Assembly: GCF_902493135.1 (NCBI RefSeq)
Contig: NZ_CABUOD010000018.1
Span: 1 to 64,000 of the forward strand
Reading direction: 5' to 3'
Length of the DNA stretch: 64,000 nt
Origin: an uncultured Parabacteroides sp.
Lineage (GTDB): Bacteria > Bacteroidota > Bacteroidia > Bacteroidales > Tannerellaceae
Shown here: piece by piece, positions 45,750 through 54,218 of the stretch
Layout of the letters: every line of letters starts with the position of its first letter
Position numbering within the stretch: the first letter of the stretch is position 1
The notes under the pieces: generated by a model
Databases searched by the model: none
Seen by the model: the letters and a program-made list of their open reading frames with translations, nothing else
What the model was told of the DNA's origin: nothing
Translations under genes and position numbers: made by a program

Positions 45750-46995
45750 AAAGCATAATTAATTTATAACGGTTACAATAATATAGTCTATATATAGCTA
45801 TTACAAATTCTGCAAAACCTAAAGCCAATGCAAAATTAATAATAGAGAATGAGTTTGTAAAATATAGTATCACATAAATTACAATTAAAACAAAAGTCGA
45901 AAGAATAACACTTCGATTAAAAGGTTTGGGATAACCAAAAGAGACCAGTACTGGTGATCCTGTAAAAGAAGTAATACCTCCACTAAAAATGAACAAACTA
46001 AAAACGCGTAATATATCAACAGATTCAGGCAATTTACCATCCGATAAAATAAAAACGGAAAATGGAGCAAGAATATATACAATTACAATGATACAACCTG
46101 TAGTTAACAAAATCAATCGGAAACACTTATTAACAAATTTTCGATCAAGTGTTTTTGCTATATGGGGAAACAATGCTTGATTCAACATTTGTAAAGGGAC
46201 AAGTGCAGTCATTGCAATCTTCTGAGCCAAATCAAAAGCAGCAACCTCATGCATTGAAAAGAAAATTCCACAAATCGTCTTTGCCATACTTGCATTAATC
46301 ACTACTGATACACGAGAAACAAAAAACGGAATACTCTCTTTAAAATACAGTTTTATCGATTTTATAGTTGGCATAAATAAGGATATCTTTTCTACCCGAA
46401 TCAACATAAAAAAGGAAACGATTCCAGATAAAAACCACCCTAAGGACTGAAGTAATGGTATCAGCAAATAATCACTTTCGTTTTTAATAAAAATAAATAC
46501 TGTAACTGTGTAAAAGAAAATAGAAGTAAAACGAATCAAAGTAATGTATTTCATTTTTTCTACTCCTTGATAAAACCAGACAGGAAACAAAATTTCTGAA
46601 AGGCAGGATAAAAAAGACAATAAAAACAAAACATAATTATCTCTAAATTGTTTCACACATAATAATAAAAATCCCAATACAAAAAAAGAAAGTATAAAAA
46701 GAAAAGTTTTAATGATCAAGACAGAAGATACAACTTCTGACAGTTTTTCATTATCAGAACGATTTATGGAAACATTCTTTACAGCCGAAACATCCAGACC
46801 AAAGTTGACAAATATAATAAAATAAGATATAATAGCCTGCGCAAATACGACTAAACCGTACTTATCTGCACCAACTGTAGATATCAAATAAGGCAATGCA
46901 ACAAAAGGCATTACCATCTTTAATATCTCAAGTACAGATAAATACGTGGTATTATGAATAATTACTTTGTATTTATTATCTTGATCGAACTTCAT
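45736..46995 (-). CDS. Wzx-type polysaccharide flippase
   Basis: The 419-residue protein has 12 or so membrane helices and the family start ISTVGADKYGLVVFAQAIISYF, partly quoted, near 40. It would flip lipid-linked repeat units across the inner membrane for Wzy polymerisation. AT-rich codons match the island. Confidence 0.85.
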   Translation of the reverse strand: MKFDQDNKYKVIIHNTTYLSVLEILKMVMPFVALPYLISTVGADKYGLVVFAQAIISYFIIFVNFGLDVSAVKNVSINRSDNEKLSEVVSSVLIIKTFLFILSFFVLGFLLLCVKQFRDNYVLFLLSFLSCLSEILFPVWFYQGVEKMKYITLIRFTSIFFYTVTVFIFIKNESDYLLIPLLQSLGWFLSGIVSFFMLIRVEKISLFMPTIKSIKLYFKESIPFFVSRVSVVINASMAKTICGIFFSMHEVAAFDLAQKIAMTALVPLQMLNQALFPHIAKTLDRKFVNKCFRLILLTTGCIIVIVYILAPFSVFILSDGKLPESVDILRVFSLFIFSGGITSFTGSPVLVSFGYPKPFNRSVILSTFVLIVIYVILYFTNSFSIINFALALGFAEFVIAIYRLYYCNRYKLIMLYGRV

Positions 46996-47011
46996 TACTA
47001 TTCCTAACTAA

Positions 47012-47950
47012 TCATACCCAAAACTTCTTAATTAATTTATCTGAAGAAATATCAGGTAATGAATCTTTGACCTTATCATATACTTGAGAAGCAAAATAAA
47101 TATCATGTAATGCAATACCTATATTATAAGCCAGAATACGCTCTTGATCTGAAGTTCTACCAGGATTCTGCTTTAACAATATACGGGCAAACTCATCAAA
47201 CTGTTTAAATTGATTAAAATATTTAAATCCTTTTACATGAGCAACATCATCAGCAAAAATCTTATCGAAAAATAAGTCGCAATTCTGAAATCCGCGCGTA
47301 TGAACCGGTACAACCAGCACTCCCGGCTTAAAACATGTATCTGATGCAAAAAGATCATGTGCAACAGTTACACAAGACACAACCACATCTGCACCAGTGA
47401 TCAAATCCGCCGCATTTTCATATACAGAAAAACTTAATCGAGAATATTCTTTAAAGCGGTTCATGAAATCCAATTCTTGCCCTTTATAAGACAAAAGACG
47501 AATATTTAATGGTCCTTCCAATACAGCCATCAAACACAATAACGTAGTCCGAGCTGTATTTCCTAACCCCATAAACGCATATTCCTTAGCTGAAGAAGTT
47601 CTCAGATGCTGTATGGACAATGCCGCAACAGCACCGGTGCGCATCGCGGTAATCCAACTTCCATCCATCAGCGCCAAAAAATCACCATTTTTTGCATCAT
47701 ACAACAGAATATCACTAACTAATGCAGGTTCCCGTTTCGGGAAACGGGAAACAACCTTAACTCCACAACGTCCACAAGAAGGCAAATAGGATGGCATCGT
47801 ATTAAAAAAGACATCCGGTTCTATTGTCATGCTAATTTTATGGGGCAAACAACTATCGTATTTCATTCTTAATGCAGCTTCTACCCACCCTATACAATCA
47901 ACCGGAGATATGGAAAGATTTCGTATCGTTTCAAAATCTATTATTTTCAT
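47012..47950 (-). CDS. ornithine cyclodeaminase/mu-crystallin family protein
   Basis: The 312-residue NAD-binding protein has LMDGSWITAMRTGAVAALS (~92-110) and the Rossmann region FMGLGNTARTTLL (~128), as in ornithine cyclodeaminase, mu-crystallin and SbnB. It may reduce or cyclise an amino acid or imine. In this operon it probably makes or modifies the amine that the neighbouring fusion protein handles; the substrate is unknown. Confidence 0.78.
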   Translation of the reverse strand: MKIIDFETIRNLSISPVDCIGWVEAALRMKYDSCLPHKISMTIEPDVFFNTMPSYLPSCGRCGVKVVSRFPKREPALVSDILLYDAKNGDFLALMDGSWITAMRTGAVAALSIQHLRTSSAKEYAFMGLGNTARTTLLCLMAVLEGPLNIRLLSYKGQELDFMNRFKEYSRLSFSVYENAADLITGADVVVSCVTVAHDLFASDTCFKPGVLVVPVHTRGFQNCDLFFDKIFADDVAHVKGFKYFNQFKQFDEFARILLKQNPGRTSDQERILAYNIGIALHDIYFASQVYDKVKDSLPDISSDKLIKKFWV

Positions 47951-47967
47951 TGCTTTCTTTTTTATAA

Positions 47968-49776
47968 TTACAATTCTTTTAAAGCTTCTATTAAACGTAG
48001 GTTGTCCGAAGTTGAACGTACGGCTATCCGTATATATTCACCATTCCGAAAAGCCTTCTTCGTTCCACAATCCTTTATTAAAATATTATATTCATTCAAA
48101 AGTAATTCCGTCAAATCTTTGGAAGAATATTTGCGGAGTACCTCACACAAGAAATAGTTTGCCTGTGAAGGTATGATACGAAGATAACCTATCTGCTGCA
48201 AATCCACATAAAAACGATCTCGCTCACGGATAAACAAACGACACGCCAACTTATAATCCTGTTCATATTTATTAAATATCTGCATATAAAACTCTGCAAA
48301 TGAATTGATATTCCATATTGGAACATTTTTGCGTACATGATCGATCAATTGTAAATTAGATGAAGCCAAGACACCTAACCGTAACCCAGGTACACCATAA
48401 GACTTAGATATACTTTTCACAACCACCAAATTGGGATTTTCTTCAAGTATTCCATTAATCAACAAAGTATTTTCTACTGATTGTTCAGAAAAATCGACAA
48501 AAGATTCATCGACAACTAATGTCACCTTCTTATCCTTGCACCATTCAACTAAACGAATTACGTCCGCTTTCGGAATAAAATTTCCAGAAGGATTATCCGG
48601 ATTAATCAATAAAATAGCTGCAACTTCACGAAACGCAAAAAATTCCATTAAATCATCAGCCGTATAAGAAAAATCTTCATTCTGTGGAATATAAGCAATC
48701 ACCTTATCCTCCTGCATACGATTAGGATATTCCTCAAAAGTCGGAAAAACAACACCTAAACGGCCTGTTAATTCGTCCACTAAATATTTTATCAATTCAG
48801 CAGCACCATTTCCCGGACAAACATATTGTTGTGCCAATCCGAAATATTTTGCAATCAACAAAGAATTTACATTCAACCCTGAAGGGTACTCACTCAATAA
48901 AATATCAAAATTTGCTCGCATCTCTTTCTTCATCTTCAAAGAAGGAAAGAAAGGATTAACCAAATAACAAAAATCCAACAATGAAGGAAATCTCCAATAA
49001 CCACCATATCGCTTTTGATAACGAACCAACTGATTCTCCTTTTTCGCAAAAATAGTTTCTGCATTACTTAAGTCCTGAATATCGTCAATTTCATACCATT
49101 TTTCACAGTGGAGCGGTAACGCCTTTAAATCCGGCTTATCCAACAATGCAATTACACGCAAGACCTGCTCGTAATATTCGTTATTTCCCAATGCATTGAT
49201 ATATGCATCCAAAAATGGAACATAATGAGTTCTTGAAAACTCTTTACTGAATTTATAGATATTGACTGTCTTATAGTAAAATTCTTTATGATCGAAATTG
49301 AATGCTTTTTTTACGACAAAGTTTAGAATGTTATTGTCATTATCTAACATTACAACTGTACCATCCATCCAACTCTCATACTTGGCTACCAATGCAATGT
49401 TAGGGAACGGATCTGATAAAATTTTATCCAATACCTTATCTTCAAAAATAAGATCAGATTCAATAAGCAAAGTATCATCCTGCTGCAACTGCTCTTTTGC
49501 TAAAGACAATGAATAGATATTATTTGTTTTGTCATAAATCGGATTTGTAATATATTCAATCGGTAGACCTTTATATGAATCACCAATAAAACTACGGAGC
49601 TCCTCCCCCTTATAGCCGATTACCATAATAACCTTATTCAACTTCAATTTGGAGAATTGAGTCAAAACACGCTCAATTAAAGTCACACCATTTACCCGAA
49701 TCATACATTTTGTATTATTCAGGGTAAGTTCCCCCAAACGCTTCCCCATCCCTGCGGCTAATATAATAACTTGCAT
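47968..49776 (-). CDS. nucleotidyltransferase (LicC-like) fused to class I/II aminotransferase
   Basis: The 602-residue fusion has an N-terminal nucleotidyltransferase (~1-235: VIILAAGMGKRLGELTLNNTK, then NNIYSLSLA and LLIESDLIFED, as in CTP:phosphocholine cytidylyltransferase LicC). Its C-terminal PLP domain (~270-602) resembles HisC/CobD, with the cofactor lysine at Lys458 in SISKSYGVPGLRLG and NPDNPSGNF near 400. It may form an amino-alcohol phosphate and activate it as a CDP derivative for LicD. The chemistry is inferred. It is followed by the ornithine-cyclodeaminase homologue, 17 bp away. Confidence 0.82.
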   Translation of the reverse strand: MQVIILAAGMGKRLGELTLNNTKCMIRVNGVTLIERVLTQFSKLKLNKVIMVIGYKGEELRSFIGDSYKGLPIEYITNPIYDKTNNIYSLSLAKEQLQQDDTLLIESDLIFEDKVLDKILSDPFPNIALVAKYESWMDGTVVMLDNDNNILNFVVKKAFNFDHKEFYYKTVNIYKFSKEFSRTHYVPFLDAYINALGNNEYYEQVLRVIALLDKPDLKALPLHCEKWYEIDDIQDLSNAETIFAKKENQLVRYQKRYGGYWRFPSLLDFCYLVNPFFPSLKMKKEMRANFDILLSEYPSGLNVNSLLIAKYFGLAQQYVCPGNGAAELIKYLVDELTGRLGVVFPTFEEYPNRMQEDKVIAYIPQNEDFSYTADDLMEFFAFREVAAILLINPDNPSGNFIPKADVIRLVEWCKDKKVTLVVDESFVDFSEQSVENTLLINGILEENPNLVVVKSISKSYGVPGLRLGVLASSNLQLIDHVRKNVPIWNINSFAEFYMQIFNKYEQDYKLACRLFIRERDRFYVDLQQIGYLRIIPSQANYFLCEVLRKYSSKDLTELLLNEYNILIKDCGTKKAFRNGEYIRIAVRSTSDNLRLIEALKEL

Positions 49777-49783
49777 ATGATTC

Positions 49784-51388
49784 TCACTTTCTTTTATAAA
49801 TATCTATCAAATCTCGTAATTGCTGTTTTGTAAACAAATATCCCATCGGAATTACAATTGTCAAAATCAGAAACCCCAAAACAGCAAAAAGTTTTCTTGG
49901 AGCTACAGGACGATATTTAGCAACTGCAGCATCTACAATAAATCCCTTATCACGCTCTTGGCCCAAAGACAAAGCAACTTCTTCTCTCTTCTGCAAAAGT
50001 ATTAAATACACTCCTTGAAGAATTTCCTGCTGTCGTTTAAAATCAAGATATTCTCTTTCATATGTAGGAACATAGTCCATCTTATCCATAATTGCTTTTT
50101 CTTGAGACTTAAGGTCATTCAATACAAACTGAGAACTTTTTCGTGCATTATCAATAGCCAACACAACCCCATCTCTTAATTTGTCTATCTGAGAATCAGC
50201 TATTTCAGACAAAGGATTCACAGAGTTTGCGGATTTAGTTATTTTGTCTCTTTCCATTAAAGCCTCATTATAAACAGATATAGCTCCACCTTTTTCGCCA
50301 TCAGCAGACAACATGGCAGGAATTACACTATACTTATTTTTAGGATCCTTCACATAAGCATCTAACAAATTAATGATATGATTCTGTGCTTCAAATTCTA
50401 TAATCTTTTCTCGGATATTTTTCACAGCATCAGCATAAAATTGAACATCATATTCTATATCTGTCAATTTATTCTTAATCTTATAAGTTTCAATAGTATG
50501 TTCAATACTATTTAGTTCCTGTAAAACGCCATTGATACGGACATCTAAAAAAGTCATAGCTTTACGCCCTTCTTCCTTTTTTACACACTCCGAACTATTA
50601 TTATACTCTTCCATTAAAGTATTCAACAGATCCTTACCACGTTTTTTTGAATAATCCAAATAGAACAGTTCTAATGTATTCGCATTTTTAGAAAACTCAT
50701 CAACAGTTATTGCTTCTGCCAAATCTTCAGCCATCCAACCTGCAGGAGATATAGATACATCCAAGGAGAAAGGCTTTTCTATTTTACTCTTCACACCCCC
50801 TTCTGTTCTATATAATATATCAAACACACCTTCTGGAACCCGAAGCTGACTAGGCAATGAGGCAAAGGAGTATTCTTCACTAGTTTCTTTCATTTTTATC
50901 AAAACAGCGCCATTTTTACTTACCTCTATTTTAAATGAAACAAAGCAATCCAAATTTTCTTGAGTCAAAGAATCCGGAATAATTAATAAAGGAGAATCTT
51001 CATATAAAGAAATCAATGAATATTGTTTCTTATATGTAACATTTAGCCCCAAACGAATAATAACTTTTTTCAACAAATCATTAGAAGACATTATAGCTAT
51101 TTCATCATCTATATTGACAGCTCCCCCTGAAATATTTCCTAGTCCAAACGATTTCATTAATCCGGCAGCCTCTCCCAATCCCATGCTTCCACCACTCCCA
51201 ATATTTTTATCTTCTTGAATCTTAATTCGAGCCACAAATTCATAAGTTTGAGGATAAAGCACCATATATAGTATTGCGCAAACTAATGAAATACAGGCTG
51301 CAACTAAAAAGACTTTCCAATGATATAAATAATCTACTATTATTTTTTTCAGACTTATAGTCTCACTATCTTTCTGCATATTTTCCAT
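49784..51388 (-). CDS. Wzz-type chain-length determinant without kinase domain
   Basis: The 534-residue protein has an N-terminal membrane helix (~27-48), a long periplasmic coiled-coil-rich region (~270-470) and a C-terminal helix (~508-526). This is the polysaccharide co-polymerase plan; the usual C-terminal tyrosine kinase is absent. It sets polymer length with Wzy and contacts the Wza export channel encoded 1 bp upstream. Confidence 0.85.
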   Translation of the reverse strand: MENMQKDSETISLKKIIVDYLYHWKVFLVAACISLVCAILYMVLYPQTYEFVARIKIQEDKNIGSGGSMGLGEAAGLMKSFGLGNISGGAVNIDDEIAIMSSNDLLKKVIIRLGLNVTYKKQYSLISLYEDSPLLIIPDSLTQENLDCFVSFKIEVSKNGAVLIKMKETSEEYSFASLPSQLRVPEGVFDILYRTEGGVKSKIEKPFSLDVSISPAGWMAEDLAEAITVDEFSKNANTLELFYLDYSKKRGKDLLNTLMEEYNNSSECVKKEEGRKAMTFLDVRINGVLQELNSIEHTIETYKIKNKLTDIEYDVQFYADAVKNIREKIIEFEAQNHIINLLDAYVKDPKNKYSVIPAMLSADGEKGGAISVYNEALMERDKITKSANSVNPLSEIADSQIDKLRDGVVLAIDNARKSSQFVLNDLKSQEKAIMDKMDYVPTYEREYLDFKRQQEILQGVYLILLQKREEVALSLGQERDKGFIVDAAVAKYRPVAPRKLFAVLGFLILTIVIPMGYLFTKQQLRDLIDIYKRK

Positions 51389-51389
51389 A

Positions 51390-52190
51390 TTACTTATTTG
51401 TTAAGCTTAACACCATCGCAACAATCACGGACAAAGAACTGATTACTGTCGAAAACAATGATATTGTAAATTGACGATCAGAGCTGGTTCTTGCACGTTG
51501 TTTTGTTTCTATAGGTTCTACATATACAATATCATTTTGCTTTAAATAAAAATATGGAGATTCGAATATGTTAGGATTAGTAATATCCAAACGACATGTT
51601 TCTTTTAATCCATTGTTGTCTCGTATCACCAAAATATTTTTTCTATTTGCTGTAAGAGGTAAATCCCCAGCCATACCTATGGCATCAAGAACCGAAACCC
51701 TATCCCTTTTTACCGAATATGAGCCAGGACGTGAAAACTCCCCCATTAGTACTATTCTAAAATTAAGAAGTTGAACATTTACTAAAGGATCTTTCACATA
51801 TTTAGAAATCTTTGATTCCAATTTTTTAGAAATTTCTTGACGAGTCAATCCAGCCACATGCACCTTTCCTATAATTGGAAAATTTATGCATCCTTCTTCA
51901 TCCACCAAATAAGTATACATTGATTCAGAAGCGATTAAAGGCTGTTCTCCTTGTGATGAATATGCAAATACTGGAGGATTAAATGGTGTAACAGCAACAG
52001 GATCCCAAGCCGTTACATTAATTGATAAAAGATCATCATTCTCTATTTTAATGGTATATGCTTGGCTCATCTCAGCCAACTTATCAGGTGTCAAATCATC
52101 TATACCCTGAAAATAAATCACATCCTTTGGCGCCGAACACGCACACATCAATCCACAAAAAAGGGCAAACAAATAATATTTCAAATTCAT
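51390..52190 (-). CDS. Wza-like polysaccharide export lipoprotein
   Basis: The 266-residue protein has a signal with lipobox ending in Cys ~18 (GLMCAC), a poly-export domain (~40-140, with INFPIIGKVHVAGLTRQEI) and an SLBB-like repeat (~150-210), then a C-terminal hydrophobic helix. It forms the outer-membrane export channel. ATG 52190 was chosen because the -7 box (CAAAGATA on plus, 52222-52229) and the signal peptide fit; the longer frame starts upstream of it. Confidence 0.88.
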   Translation of the reverse strand: MNLKYYLFALFCGLMCACSAPKDVIYFQGIDDLTPDKLAEMSQAYTIKIENDDLLSINVTAWDPVAVTPFNPPVFAYSSQGEQPLIASESMYTYLVDEEGCINFPIIGKVHVAGLTRQEISKKLESKISKYVKDPLVNVQLLNFRIVLMGEFSRPGSYSVKRDRVSVLDAIGMAGDLPLTANRKNILVIRDNNGLKETCRLDITNPNIFESPYFYLKQNDIVYVEPIETKQRARTSSDRQFTISLFSTVISSLSVIVAMVLSLTNK

Positions 52191-52221
52191 GCTTTTAATA
52201 AGTATTTCAAAATTAGAACTG

Positions 52222-52229
52222 CAAAGATA
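52222..52229 (-). promoter_or_regulatory. -7 box of the minus-strand polysaccharide operon
   Basis: TATCTTTG on the minus strand lies 32 bp before the Wza start and should drive all nine genes to 41583. Confidence 0.55.
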
Positions 52230-52353
52230 CAACTTTCAGAGGAACCATCCATCTAAAAACTCCTTATAAAAACTATTACAACTATAACGATGCAAATTTG
52301 GGTATATTGCTGCTTGAGAAATAAAAAATATAGGATATTAAGCTATTTTCCCG

Positions 52354-52361
52354 TACTTTTG
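52354..52361 (+). promoter_or_regulatory. -7 box (TACTTTTG) of the CvfB-like gene
   Basis: It lies 20 bp before the start at 52381, back to back with the promoter of the polysaccharide operon. Confidence 0.5.
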
Positions 52362-52380
52362 TCAGAAAACAAATGGAATC

Positions 52381-53223
52381 ATGGTAGAAATAGGAAAATA
52401 TAATACATTAAAGATCGTAAAGGATCTGGACTTTGGGGTTTATTTGGATGGTGGAGACGGAGTGGAAATACTGTTGCCGGCCCGTTATGTGCCCAAAAAC
52501 GTAAAACCGGGAGATGAAGTCGAAGTTTTTATTTATCATGACAATGAAGGGAGATTGATCGCAACGACGGCCAAACCACTTGCCCAGGCAGGAGAATTTC
52601 AGTTTATGGAAGTAAAATCTGTTAATAATACTGGCGCTTTCTTGGAATGGGGATTAATGAAAGATTTGTTGGTTCCTTTTAAGGAACAAAAAATGCCCAT
52701 GCGGGAAGGGAAATGGTACTTGGTATACGTACACGTAGATCATGTTACCGGACGTATAGTAGCCTCCGCAAGAATCGATAAATATCTGGACAATGTAATA
52801 CCGAATTATTCTTTTAATCAGGAAGTCGATTTGCTGGTTGCAGAAGATACTGAAATAGGATATAAAGTAATTATCAACAATGCTCATTGGGGATTGGTCT
52901 ATCACAGTGAGGTTTTTCAACGTCTGGAAAAAGGGGAACATCTAAAAGGGTACATCAAAGAAATTAGGGAAGACGAAAAGATAGATGTCAGCCTTACGCC
53001 TTTAGGATATCAAAAGGTCGAAGGTATTGCCAAGACAATTTTGGATTCGCTCAAAGCCCAAGGAGGATACGTTGCCGTCCATGATAAAAGCGAACCCGAA
53101 CTTATTTATTCTTTATTTCGCTGTAGCAAAAAAGCATTCAAACAAGCAATCGGGGCTCTTTACAAACAAAAGATAATCGATATCGAAACTGAAGGAATCC
53201 GGTTAATCGATAAAGACAAATAA
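52381..53223 (+). CDS. CvfB-like S1-domain RNA-binding protein
   Basis: The 280-residue protein has tandem S1-like folds (~1-65, ~70-135, ~140-215) followed by a winged helix (~220-275), the plan of CvfB/YitL. VNNTGAFLEWGLMKDLLVPFKEQ, partly quoted, is a typical S1 strand pair. It is a cytoplasmic RNA-binding regulator. It is less AT-rich than the island genes, so it probably marks core chromosome. Confidence 0.85.
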   Translation: MVEIGKYNTLKIVKDLDFGVYLDGGDGVEILLPARYVPKNVKPGDEVEVFIYHDNEGRLIATTAKPLAQAGEFQFMEVKSVNNTGAFLEWGLMKDLLVPFKEQKMPMREGKWYLVYVHVDHVTGRIVASARIDKYLDNVIPNYSFNQEVDLLVAEDTEIGYKVIINNAHWGLVYHSEVFQRLEKGEHLKGYIKEIREDEKIDVSLTPLGYQKVEGIAKTILDSLKAQGGYVAVHDKSEPELIYSLFRCSKKAFKQAIGALYKQKIIDIETEGIRLIDKDK

Positions 53224-53297
53224 CAAATACATATTTCAATAGGACTTTGGAAGATAGAACAATACGGTGTAGTAGTTTGGTTTTGATTACTAATAAA

Positions 53298-53328
53298 AGC
53301 GGGAGATAGATAAATCTATACTCCCGCT
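53298..53328. terminator. terminator hairpin after the CvfB-like gene
   Basis: AGCGGGAG-ATAGAT-AA-ATCTAT-A-CTCCCGCT, an almost perfect stem. A-rich on the left, it may also serve the other strand. The next 480 bases up to 53790 hold no gene that I can see. Confidence 0.75.
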
Positions 53329-53819
53329 CCATCATAGTTATCGTTTTAGCCAAAAAATAGACTTAAAATGAGATATTCTCTTCAAATCTGAACACCTCCA
53401 CTTTACTGGTACAAACTTCTGATTAAATTTAGAAAAGGAGTTTCCTTTTCTCTGATACAAAGGACGGCTAATTAATTGATATAAACAAATTAAATTCGAA
53501 TTATTTGGTTAATTCCAAAACGCAGAATTGCCATACCACTAAATACCAATCATTTACAACATAAAAAACATTTTACAAATAAGTAATCATCCTCATTTTT
53601 AGTATTGTGAACAAGGACCGCCTTCACGTTATCTCCACAATTTTCAGGAAACGGTTTCTAAAATACCACAATTTCAATCAAAAGCCAAAACGTTTTATTC
53701 CTGCCGATTGTTACTTCTCAAGCTCACTACCGTCCCATTAAAATCAGAGTTAGTTACAGAGGCTTCTCGAGTCAACGGATTTGAAATCGTAATTTTGCGA
53801 CATCAACAACAGAGTCGCA

Positions 53820-54158
53820 ATGAACAAAGAAAAATACGTTTTCTCACAATTAGTATCCTTCTTGGACCGTAATCCCTTCAATTACCTTGTCCGCAAGTAT
53901 AACGGAGACCGTTATGTCAAGCATTTGACCTGTTGGAATCAGTTCCTTGCAATGATGTTCGGACAAGATAAACTCCGAGTACAGGAACAAACGCCGGTCT
54001 ACACCATTATAGAACCGGCAACTGTTCCTCTCAAAACTTCCTCTCCCAAGAAATTGTTGATTCTGGTAACATTCATCTTCCTCGCTTTCATCGGAGGATG
54101 CGGGTATCTGCTCATCAAGAAATATGCGGTCGCCCTTTCGCCAAGACCTGAAACATAA
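53820..54158 (+). pseudogene. chimera: IS4-type transposase N-terminus joined to Wzz C-terminus
   Basis: Residues 1-50 (VFSQLVSFLDRNPFNYLV, then GDRYVKHLTCWNQFLAMMFGQ, partly quoted) match the DUF4372 start of IS4-family transposases. Residues ~51-105 (VQEQTPVYTIIEPATVPLK, then SSPKKLLILVTFIFLAF with a membrane helix) match the end of a Wzz chain-length protein. The junction is after FGQ. The frame is intact and has a -7 box (TAATTTTG, 53790-53797), but the product makes no sense as one protein, so it is a deletion scar of an IS insertion in a lost wzz gene. Confidence 0.7.
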
Positions 54159-54218
54159 TCCGGAAATCGCCATCCCGAATCGAGATCCGCCTACACGCAA
54201 GCAAAACATCGCAACGCC

